Assembly (NCBI GenBank): GCA_002504845.1
Contig: DATW01000023.1
Location: 1-14,543, forward strand
Source of the DNA: Euryarchaeota archaeon UBA250
Lineage (GTDB): Archaea; Thermoplasmatota; Poseidoniia; Poseidoniales; Thalassarchaeaceae
Length of the DNA: 14,543 nucleotides
Direction of reading: 5' to 3'
Shown piece by piece: positions 6,303 to 12,939 of this stretch. A model generated the notes under the pieces. That model saw nothing but the letters and a program-made list of their open reading frames with translations, was not told where the DNA came from and did not search any database. A program made the position numbers and the translations under genes. The stretch's first letter is position 1. Every line of letters starts with the position of its first letter.

Positions 6303-7823
6303 TCAAACTTCCCTACTTCTATTTCCAATACTTCGTTGACGCTTTCTACTGCCATGAAGTTTGTACACCAAACGGGATCTTTGCTTAACCTCCGGCTTCG
6401 ATTTCGCTGAATAAGATCGACTAATCCCCTCTTTTCGTGATTCCTTCTCATCAACAACGGGCCTTGGATAATCCACATCCAATATGCAACCATACTCCTT
6501 TTGTTGATCCAAATCCATGAGCCATGGCTCGTGGATGAATGATGTTGGAACATCTCGCAATTCCTCCACCCATTGTCTGATGAAATCTCCATTAGGGTCC
6601 TGGTCTCGAGACTGCTTGGAAATAGAATACGCTCTAATTGAATTAATTCCAGTTACTCCAGATTGCATTTGAACTTGCGACCAATGTATACCTGGTTCAT
6701 AGTCCAGGAAAGATCTCGCTAAGTGCAAACCCGTCATCTGCCAAGGCAACCAAAGAGTGTATGAAGCGACCGATTGAAGCATACCCCTCATTCTGAAATT
6801 TATCCATCCTGTAGCGATTAGTGAGCGCATGCATGCATCGAAGAATGGCCAACCAGTCTTCCCCTTCGACCATGCCTGGTATCTCGAATCGTCCATTGAA
6901 CGATTCAGATACAAGTCTATTTCAGGATTCATTGCGACGCTATCCAGCGTCAACTCAACCTCGAGACGCTGTATGAAATGACAGTGCCATGCCAGACGAC
7001 TCTGGAATGAACTCAAACTCCCTGTCCAACCAAGATTTTCCCTTGCTCGAGGATTCCTTTTCACGGCTTCCACTTTCTTCTTAGTGTGATGTAGTATCTG
7101 TCGAATAGATATACAACCCACACTGATGAATGGCGATAAGCGTGAACAAGCACTCTGCGCAGAGATGGGGCTGGACATACCTCTCCGGTAATTACGGCCA
7201 CGTCCATCCAAGAACGATTGTAATGTGGCAATTGCAGACTTTTCCCCTGGATCAGGCCGATTTATTAGCGACCGCCCGACTAATCCAAAGTCCGAGATAT
7301 CGGGTATTTCTTCAGATTCAATACCAATGGGGGGAATGATTTCTGTGGGCGGGATTATCGCTGATTTTTCCATTCTTGAATCACGCTCTTTTTTCCATGT
7401 GTCTCTTGATTTCAATTTTCGAATGACGCCATTCGTCGGGAATTCGACGAATCGAACCCCTTCCCTATTACACCAGCTGGAAACAGACTTGTCGCGGTCC
7501 CATGACCATTGCAAGCCCGTTTCTTGATTCCCATAAATCGAACTAATGCTATTCTTCTGATGAATTTCACTCAACTTGTCAACAACATCTCCGAAATGGA
7601 ATAACAATACTCCGCCAATCGCCTCGATATCAGTCTTCAATACCTGTAAACAATCAAGCTCCCATTGAATATGAATCGGGTCTACATCAGGCCTTCCGAT
7701 ACGAGCAGAGTCCATATTGAACAAACAGATGACCGGTTTACCAAGACTCTTTGCCATTGCTAAAGCAGGATTATCCCCTAATCGCAAATCTCGTCTAAAC
7801 CAGACAACTGTAACCGACACCAT
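6303..7823 (-). CDS. phrB: Cryptochrome/photolyase family flavoprotein, probable DNA photolyase
   Basis: 506 residues. Photolyases use light and reduced FAD to split UV-induced pyrimidine dimers. The N-terminal Rossmann-like antenna domain begins WFRRDLRLGDNPAL (8-21); the helical FAD domain shows NYRRGM and SRLSPFISVG (211-236), SRLAWHCHFIQRLE (275-288), GWPFFDACMRSLIATGW (324-340), NFRMRGML (342-349) and DPNGDFIRQW (409-418). The stretch EPGIHWSQVQMQSGVTGINS (376-395) differs from E. coli PhrB in the active-site region but matches a group of photolyase-like proteins common in bacteria. The last ~45 residues are rich in Lys/Arg/Ser and lie beyond the FAD domain. The start at ATG 7823 precedes the first strand closely, with an A/T box about 22 bases upstream. 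The 3' end faces the NAD kinase-family gene across 4 bases. A blue-light sensory cryptochrome is the alternative. Confidence 0.93.
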   Translation of the reverse strand: MVSVTVVWFRRDLRLGDNPALAMAKSLGKPVICLFNMDSARIGRPDVDPIHIQWELDCLQVLKTDIEAIGGVLLFHFGDVVDKLSEIHQKNSISSIYGNQETGLQWSWDRDKSVSSWCNREGVRFVEFPTNGVIRKLKSRDTWKKERDSRMEKSAIIPPTEIIPPIGIESEEIPDISDFGLVGRSLINRPDPGEKSAIATLQSFLDGRGRNYRRGMSSPISAQSACSRLSPFISVGCISIRQILHHTKKKVEAVKRNPRARENLGWTGSLSSFQSRLAWHCHFIQRLEVELTLDSVAMNPEIDLYLNRSMDDSRYQAWSKGKTGWPFFDACMRSLIATGWINFRMRGMLQSVASYTLWLPWQMTGLHLARSFLDYEPGIHWSQVQMQSGVTGINSIRAYSISKQSRDQDPNGDFIRQWVEELRDVPTSFIHEPWLMDLDQQKEYGCILDVDYPRPVVDEKESRKEGISRSYSAKSKPEVKQRSRLVYKLHGSRKRQRSIGNRSREV

Positions 7824-7840
7824 CTAGCATAGTCATGGGA

Positions 7841-7850
7841 GATAATAAGT
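7841..7850 (-). promoter_or_regulatory. Probable TATA box for the photolyase gene
   Basis: On the minus strand this reads ACTTATTATC, centred about 22 bases before the photolyase ATG (7823), in the 62-base gap after pyrG. The spacing fits a leaderless archaeal transcript, and no Shine-Dalgarno site is present. It suggests that the photolyase has its own promoter rather than only read-through from pyrG. Confidence 0.45.
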
Positions 7851-7885
7851 CGTGTTTTAGAGCACTTAGAACCTCAATCTCAGAA

Positions 7886-9550
7886 TTATTCGAACTGTCC
7901 AGATGCTGCTTTCAATAAGCCTAGGAATGGAGGGCTGGGACGCCCTGGACGAGATTTGAACTCTGGGTGATATTGGGTGCCGACGAAATATGGGTGATCC
8001 ATCAATTCCATGATCTCACATCTCTGTCCCGTGTCATCCTTGCCGACATAGACCATCCCCGCCTCTTCTATACGGTCTATCAGATCAGGATTCACTTCAT
8101 ATCGATGCCTGTGTCTTTCGCTCACTGCATCCAATCCTCCGTAAAGCCGCTTAATCTTGCAGTCATCCACTACAAACGGTGTAATCTTGGCACCCAACCT
8201 CATGGTCCCGCCCATATGCGTCTTGGATATTTCTGGCATGAACACGACTGCAGGATGCTCGAGATTCTCAGGATCTTCAACAAACTCTTCTGAATTCGCA
8301 CCTTCCAAATTCAGAACATTCCTGCAGAATTCAATGGTAGCAATCTGCAGCCCAAGACATATTCCGAGGTATGGAACATTATTCTCACGTGCGTATCTGG
8401 CTGCCTCAACCTTCCCCTCAACTCCGCGGTTGCCGAATCCACCGGGAACAAGTATGCCATCGGCTAGTTTGAGCTTCTCCCATGCAGCATTATAGGAATC
8501 CTCATCTGAGTTTAGCATAGATGAATCTAGATCAGTCGATTCTATCCAGTCGATTGTGAGTTTACGATTGACTGCGATAGCAGAATGCTGGAGCGCCTTT
8601 ATGACGCTGAGATAGGAATCTGAAAGACCGGTATACTTGCCAACCATGGCAATCTTAACTTCCTCATTCAGACTATCCACTCTGTCCGCCATTTCACGCC
8701 ATTGTTCCAGATATTCATCATGATCCGATTCTTCCACTCCGATGCATTCTGCAATCATCGACCTGACACCCTGTCTTTCAAATGAAATCGGTATCTGATA
8801 CAGATTCGATACATCGTGCGCGGAAATCACCGCTCGCGGCTCCACATGACAGAAAGCAGCCAACTTCTCCTTTACTTCGTCATGCAGAGGATCCCTGGAT
8901 CTGCATACAATAAGGTCGGGGGTTATCCCCAGTCCCCGCAACTCCTTGACAGTGTGTTGAGTGGGTTTTGTTTTCTGTTCCCCAACAGGCCCCATGACGG
9001 GAACCAAGCTAACGTGGACGAAACAAACATTCTCTCGCCCTACTCTGAATTGAAATTGTCTCAGAGCCTCTACGAATGGTGAACTCTCTATGTCTCCCAC
9101 GGTCCCTCCAAGTTCAATCACGCATGCATCTGGAGCATCGTCCGAATCATTCGTCGGAAGTATGCTTACACGCTCGATCCAATCTTGTATTTCGTTGGTT
9201 ATGTGGGGTATGACTTGAACAGTCTTTCCAAGATAGTCTCCCCGACGCTCCCGTTCGATGACCGCCGAGTACACTTTACCCGTGGTTAAGTTGTGGTCGC
9301 GGGTCAGAGAAACATCAAGAAATCGCTCATAATTGCCAAGATCGAGATCCGCCTCACCGCCATCATCCAATACGAATACCTCGCCATGTTCGAACGGTGA
9401 CATCGTACCAGCATCGCTGTTTAGGTATGGATCGATCTTTATCGACGTGACTTTCATCCCGACCGATTTCATCAGCACTCCTATGCTACTCGCTGTGATG
9501 CCCTTACCAAGACCAGACAGAACGCCGCCCGTCACAATCACATATTTCAT
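7886..9550 (-). CDS. pyrG: CTP synthase (glutamine-hydrolysing)
   Basis: 554 residues from the chosen start; normal length. It makes CTP from UTP, ATP and glutamine, the last step of pyrimidine nucleotide synthesis. The amidoligase domain (~1-270) has the P-loop TGGVLSGLGKG (7-17), KIDPYLNSDAGTMSP (38-52) and GEVFVLDDGGEADLDLGNYE (56-75). The C-terminal class I glutaminase domain has PGGFGNRG (369-376), the nucleophile in GICLGLQ (Cys398) and the His528/Glu530 pair in YHPEF, so the triad is complete. I chose ATG 9550 because homologues begin MKYxxVTGG; upstream in-frame starts at 9574 (ATG) and 9586 add 8-12 unconserved residues. Wording such as SGLGKG and VLDDGGE, and the short loop HPAVVFMPEISKTHMGG, recall eukaryotic CTPS more than E. 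coli PyrG. It lies upstream of the photolyase on the same strand and is divergent from the threonine dehydrogenase. Confidence 0.97.
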   Translation of the reverse strand: MKYVIVTGGVLSGLGKGITASSIGVLMKSVGMKVTSIKIDPYLNSDAGTMSPFEHGEVFVLDDGGEADLDLGNYERFLDVSLTRDHNLTTGKVYSAVIERERRGDYLGKTVQVIPHITNEIQDWIERVSILPTNDSDDAPDACVIELGGTVGDIESSPFVEALRQFQFRVGRENVCFVHVSLVPVMGPVGEQKTKPTQHTVKELRGLGITPDLIVCRSRDPLHDEVKEKLAAFCHVEPRAVISAHDVSNLYQIPISFERQGVRSMIAECIGVEESDHDEYLEQWREMADRVDSLNEEVKIAMVGKYTGLSDSYLSVIKALQHSAIAVNRKLTIDWIESTDLDSSMLNSDEDSYNAAWEKLKLADGILVPGGFGNRGVEGKVEAARYARENNVPYLGICLGLQIATIEFCRNVLNLEGANSEEFVEDPENLEHPAVVFMPEISKTHMGGTMRLGAKITPFVVDDCKIKRLYGGLDAVSERHRHRYEVNPDLIDRIEEAGMVYVGKDDTGQRCEIMELMDHPYFVGTQYHPEFKSRPGRPSPPFLGLLKAASGQFE

Positions 9551-9653
9551 GATAACAACGGGGTATGGAGCCATTTTACGTCGCATATGAACCTTGGCAA
9601 TGCCACTACCTTGTATGATTGATGTTCAAGTATCGTCTGACTATTAGCATGTC

Positions 9654-10610
9654 ATGGTCGGCGTGCCCGGGAGCCAGATCTTAGTCACCGGAGCCCTTGG
9701 GCAGATAGGTTCAGATCTTACCAACACTCTCCGAGCAATGTATGGGAAAGGCTCAGTATTGACCACCGATATTCATGATGAAGGAAGCCAAGAGGGTCCC
9801 TTTCAGCTGTTAGATGTACTTGATTATGAGGCGATTTCAAGAACCATCTCTGAGCATTCCATCGATACCATCTATCATCTTGCAGCTGTTCTTTCCGCGC
9901 ATGGGGAGAAAGATCCTGACTTGTGCGAGCGGGTAAACCTGGGGGGCCTTCAGAACATTCTCGATGCAGCCCGAAACCATGGATGCAGAGTTTTTGCACC
10001 TTCTTCCATAGCAGTATTCGGCCCTGATTCAAGACCCATCGCCATGCAACACTCTTCCCTGTCGCCGACCACTGTATACGGCCGAACCAAGAAAGAAGGA
10101 GAGGAAATGATGTTGAAGTATTTTCACAACTACGGAGTAGACGCTCGTGGTTTGAGGTATCCAGGGCTGCTATCTTGGACCACACCTCCAACTGGCGGAA
10201 CTACAGATTATGCGGTTCAGGTATTCTATGAAATCCATGAAAATGAAAAGTATGATTTCTTTGTTCGAGGAGATACCAAACTTCCAATGATGATGATGCA
10301 GGATGCAATCAGAGCCACTATGGAACTCATGAGTGTCCCATCAGAGAAACTCTCCAGATGGAGACCTGGATACAATATCAGGGGCGTCAGCTTCTCAGCA
10401 TCGGAATTGGCACACTGCATACGTTCCAGAAAGCCGAATGCAGTAATGCGTTTCATTCCTGACGAACGGCAGCATATTGCTGACACTTGGCCAGAAGATG
10501 TAGATGATGCCCCTGCCAGGGATGATTGGGGCTGGGAATCAAGATTCGATATAGATCAGCTAGTTGATTCCATGATGGCCGGAGTAGCTCAATCTTCATC
10601 TTCGTCTTGA
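9654..10610 (+). CDS. tdh: L-threonine 3-dehydrogenase, extended short-chain dehydrogenase (epimerase-like) type
   Basis: 318 residues. It oxidises L-threonine at C3 with NAD to 2-amino-3-ketobutyrate, the entry to threonine breakdown to glycine and acetyl-CoA. The fold is that of UDP-galactose epimerase-like SDRs: NAD-binding TGALGQIG (12-19), acidic TDI (38-40), HLAAVLSAHGE (75-85), Ser117-Ser118, and the catalytic pair Tyr142/Lys146 in VYGRTKKEGE. The segments GLRYPGLLSW (166-175), PTGGTTDYAVQVFYE (179-193) and DTKLPMMMMQDAIRA (207-221) are typical of SDR-type threonine dehydrogenases such as those of Flavobacterium and Thermoplasma, and separate it from sugar epimerases. It is unrelated to the zinc-dependent E. 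coli Tdh. The tail ends in five serines within a 22-base overlap with the convergent thermosome gene. ATG 9654 is 12 codons before the first NAD motif, as expected. No kbl partner is in the window. Confidence 0.88.
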   Translation: MVGVPGSQILVTGALGQIGSDLTNTLRAMYGKGSVLTTDIHDEGSQEGPFQLLDVLDYEAISRTISEHSIDTIYHLAAVLSAHGEKDPDLCERVNLGGLQNILDAARNHGCRVFAPSSIAVFGPDSRPIAMQHSSLSPTTVYGRTKKEGEEMMLKYFHNYGVDARGLRYPGLLSWTTPPTGGTTDYAVQVFYEIHENEKYDFFVRGDTKLPMMMMQDAIRATMELMSVPSEKLSRWRPGYNIRGVSFSASELAHCIRSRKPNAVMRFIPDERQHIADTWPEDVDDAPARDDWGWESRFDIDQLVDSMMAGVAQSSSSS

Positions 10611-12184
10611 TTCCAATCAGGCTCCCCCGGCTCGACCTTGGCCCAAAGGACATCATCGATCCTAAGTACCGATATAGCACCCTCAGTAGCCCCAGACAAT
10701 GCATTCTCAACAACCAGTCGAAGATCAATTATTCCAATCGAATCGAGACTCACGAGATTATCAGTCATTAAATCGAAACCAATCCACGGACCACCATTCG
10801 TCTGTGCAGCAGACAACTCAAGAATCCTGTCTATTGGATCATGGCCTGAATTCTGTGCAAGAACCCGAGGAATGGTCTCCAGGGCATCTGCAAATCCTTC
10901 TACAGCCAATTGCCTCTTTCCTGCATACTTACTCGCCTCATTCCGAAGCATACGTGCAAGATGACTCCATGTGGAGCCCCCTCCAGGGAGCATGGGCGCG
11001 GCTCCCGACACTCTAACTGCAACTCCAAGTGCATCATCGAAAGTCCGAATGACTTCATCTCTAAGAGCAGGAGTCGAACCCCTGACAAGAAGAGTCTTCC
11101 CGCGACCAGAATTTGACACTATATGCAGATAGTGAACGCCTGATACTTTACGCTCTTTCCATGAATCACAACGCCCAAGATGTGTACTTTCAGCAACTTC
11201 GATGGATCGGACAATCACAGCCCCCGTTATCTCGGAAAGTCTGTCCAGATCCTCCTTGTCGAATCTCCTGAAGCAATTGATCCCTGCTTTCCTGAGCATA
11301 CTTTGCGCTTCTTCGTCTATACCATCGCGTACAGCTAGAATTCCAACTCCAAGAGACTCAAGATGAGAAACAAGACCCTCTAATTTCTTCCTCCTCCGCT
11401 GAATGAATCCTTCCCTGACCCCCAACGAGCTTATCTCAAGCTCAGTATCGAATTCTACTTCCGGTACCTCAAGACCCCCGTCAATCACCGCAATAGAGCA
11501 GCCACCTCCATGATTCGGCATAGATTTGTCAAATCTCTGCTTCCTGGTAACGAAGGCAGAAACAAGTTCTGTATCCGTGACTGCGCCCTCTTCTAGAGAA
11601 ATCCGCTTAACCAATACCCGTTCTCCATCAGGATCACCGACTCCAATCGATTCAGAAGCATCTAATGCGAGTCTGCATACCAAATCGAGCATGGACGAAT
11701 CGACTTTCTGCCCTATGCAGGTCGATACAATGTGCTGCACATCTTCGTCAGAGGCGACAGGCCTCGCAATCGAATCTATTTCTTCCATGCACATTGAATA
11801 TGCGGACCTGTACGAATCGGCAATTATTGTCGGATGAAGTCCAGATCTGGAAAGCTCGAGTGCATTTCTGAGTAATTCTGCTAATATCAGTATGGAAGTA
11901 GTCGTCCCATCTCTTGCTACTCGATCCTGTGTAATGCTCGTTTCAATCACTAACTTCGCAGTGGGATGTTCTACCTTGGCTGTGTCCAGAACCGTGGCCC
12001 CGTCATTGGTAATCAGAACTTCTCCATTCTGGTCAATGAGCATCTTGTCCATCCCTTTCGGACCTAGTGTCGACCTCACAGCAGCTGCTACAGCCAAAGC
12101 AGCCCTTGCATTTCCAACTAGCGCAGCCCTACCTGTTACCCTATCCGTATCTTGGAGAGTGAGGTCTTCGTCAGGAGAGGACAC
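10589..12184 (-). CDS. ths: Thermosome (group II chaperonin) subunit, divergent
   Basis: 531 residues, close to the usual ~540-550. Subunits form a double-ring ATP-driven folding chamber in the cytosol. Equatorial-domain motifs are clear: TLGPKGMDKML (39-49), TNDGAT (59-64), the catalytic Asp within FDDALGV (382-388), the conserved C-terminal LRIDDV (507-512) and an acidic tail DEDED. Two nucleotide-site motifs differ from the family norm: ARDGTTT (90-96) where thermosomes have GDGTTT, and LPGGGSTWSHLA (399-410) where the usual form is close to GGGATE. The apical region is also poorly conserved, so this may be a specialised paralogue; another thermosome subunit elsewhere in the genome is likely. 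GTG 12184 is the only start codon between the in-frame stop at 12260-12262 and the conserved N-terminal helix. It is divergent from the hsp20-like/dnaK pair, pointing to shared stress control. Confidence 0.95.
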   Translation of the reverse strand: MSSPDEDLTLQDTDRVTGRAALVGNARAALAVAAAVRSTLGPKGMDKMLIDQNGEVLITNDGATVLDTAKVEHPTAKLVIETSITQDRVARDGTTTSILILAELLRNALELSRSGLHPTIIADSYRSAYSMCMEEIDSIARPVASDEDVQHIVSTCIGQKVDSSMLDLVCRLALDASESIGVGDPDGERVLVKRISLEEGAVTDTELVSAFVTRKQRFDKSMPNHGGGCSIAVIDGGLEVPEVEFDTELEISSLGVREGFIQRRRKKLEGLVSHLESLGVGILAVRDGIDEEAQSMLRKAGINCFRRFDKEDLDRLSEITGAVIVRSIEVAESTHLGRCDSWKERKVSGVHYLHIVSNSGRGKTLLVRGSTPALRDEVIRTFDDALGVAVRVSGAAPMLPGGGSTWSHLARMLRNEASKYAGKRQLAVEGFADALETIPRVLAQNSGHDPIDRILELSAAQTNGGPWIGFDLMTDNLVSLDSIGIIDLRLVVENALSGATEGAISVLRIDDVLWAKVEPGEPDWNQDEDED

Positions 12185-12258
12185 GGCGATACGAGTATCT
12201 TCGCCAATATCAAGGAATCTCTCCTTCGAAGTCCTCTCATCTATACTACTACGGGGGA

Positions 12259-12268
12259 TTCATATACC
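12259..12268 (-). promoter_or_regulatory. Probable TATA box for the thermosome gene
   Basis: On the minus strand this reads GGTATATGAA, a good archaeal TATA-like box about 80 bases before the thermosome GTG, implying a leader of ~50-55 bases. A second weaker box, GTATAG, lies at about 12244-12249 on the same strand. The choice between them cannot be made from sequence alone. Confidence 0.4.
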
Positions 12269-12271
12269 ACC

Positions 12272-12298
12272 CCCATGGTCAACTATACAACCCATGGT
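12272..12298. repeat. Direct repeat flanking the hsp20-like TATA box; candidate operator
   Basis: CCCATGGT occurs twice, at 12272-12279 and 12291-12298, start to start 19 bases apart. Each copy contains the palindrome CCATGG, and the second lies in an imperfect inverted repeat CAAC-C-CATGGTTG (12288-12300). The two copies bracket the A/T box at 12281-12290, so a protein bound here would cover the plus-strand promoter and border the minus-strand one. No known archaeal heat-shock operator is recognised; the regulatory role is inference. Confidence 0.4.
12281..12290 (+). promoter_or_regulatory. Probable TATA box for the hsp20-like/dnaK operon
   Basis: AACTATACAA is centred about 27 bases before the ATG at 12313, ideal spacing for a leaderless archaeal transcript beginning at or next to that ATG. 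This helps choose ATG 12313 over the in-frame TTG at 12298, which would lie too close to the box. Confidence 0.45.
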
Positions 12299-12312
12299 TG
12301 AGTAGTGATGCA

Positions 12313-12921
12313 ATGACCTCTGAAGAAAACAACTGGGAAAGAGACATTATACGTGAGATGTCTAAGGTATTCGAACAGATGGGCATACCTATGGATATGG
12401 ACATGCTAGAGAATATGATGAATCAGTTAGAAGAGCATTTTGAACGAATGGGAATCGACTCTAAATCCATATCCAAGACCGATATCACTCTGAATGGAAA
12501 GGGAGATCCCGAGGAGATTAGGAAGAATATCGAGGCTATGATGTCTGGTCCCGGAGGCTTTGCAGACATGCTCTCAAAGATGGGATTCGAGGTATCTGTA
12601 AAATCCTCAAAAAATACCCCCGTTGAGCAGGTAGATGTTGTAACTGAACCACGGGAAGATAACAGACTCATAGAGATTCCAGATACAGATTTCATTCATG
12701 AGGACGGACTAGCCAACGTGATGATAGATGTCACCTCTATTCCTGAGGCAGATGATGGATCAGTCGATCTCGCATTGGCCGACGGAGGCAGAATCATCGA
12801 ATTATTGAGGCATAACCTCCTCAACCCTCTCAGAGGTTTCTCGATCCCTTTCGCAGCAAGTCGTATCGAGGAATGGAGTCTAAACAATGGCATCCTCGAT
12901 GTGACGCTGAGGATGGAATAA
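12313..12921 (+). CDS. Met-rich small protein with Hsp20/CS-like C-terminal domain
   Basis: 202 residues, not confidently recognised. The C-terminal half (~118-202) looks like an alpha-crystallin/Hsp20 or CS beta-sandwich: ANVMIDVTSIPEADDGSVDL (134-153), a strand ADGGRIIEL (156-164), RGFSIPFAA (174-182) and the closing NNGILDVTLR (191-200), which resembles the NGVLxVxL strand of small heat-shock proteins; the gene stops there without a C-terminal IxI tail. The N-terminal half is acidic, helical and rich in methionine (12 in the first 90 residues), with MGI or MGF recurring at 23, 46 and 90. dnaK starts 18 bases downstream, so the two are probably one operon, and the thermosome gene is divergent. 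I infer a role in protein folding, as a holdase or a DnaK/thermosome helper. ATG 12313 is preferred to TTG 12298 because a TATA-like box lies ~27 bases upstream. Confidence 0.82.
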   Translation: MTSEENNWERDIIREMSKVFEQMGIPMDMDMLENMMNQLEEHFERMGIDSKSISKTDITLNGKGDPEEIRKNIEAMMSGPGGFADMLSKMGFEVSVKSSKNTPVEQVDVVTEPREDNRLIEIPDTDFIHEDGLANVMIDVTSIPEADDGSVDLALADGGRIIELLRHNLLNPLRGFSIPFAASRIEEWSLNNGILDVTLRME

Positions 12922-12939
12922 TTAGGGGATGATTGAAGA

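Noticed and set aside
8157..8495. Plus-strand open frames opposite pyrG
   Set aside because: They are shadows of the glutaminase and amidoligase domains of CTP synthase.
9551..9586. 12-residue N-terminal extension of CTP synthase
   Set aside because: The family begins at MKYxxVTGG; the extra residues MRRKMAPYPVVI are not conserved as far as I recall, so ATG 9550 is preferred.
10286..10302. ATGATGATGATGC run, considered as a microsatellite
   Set aside because: It encodes the Met-rich segment LPMMMMQDA typical of SDR threonine dehydrogenases, so it is coding rather than a repeat element.
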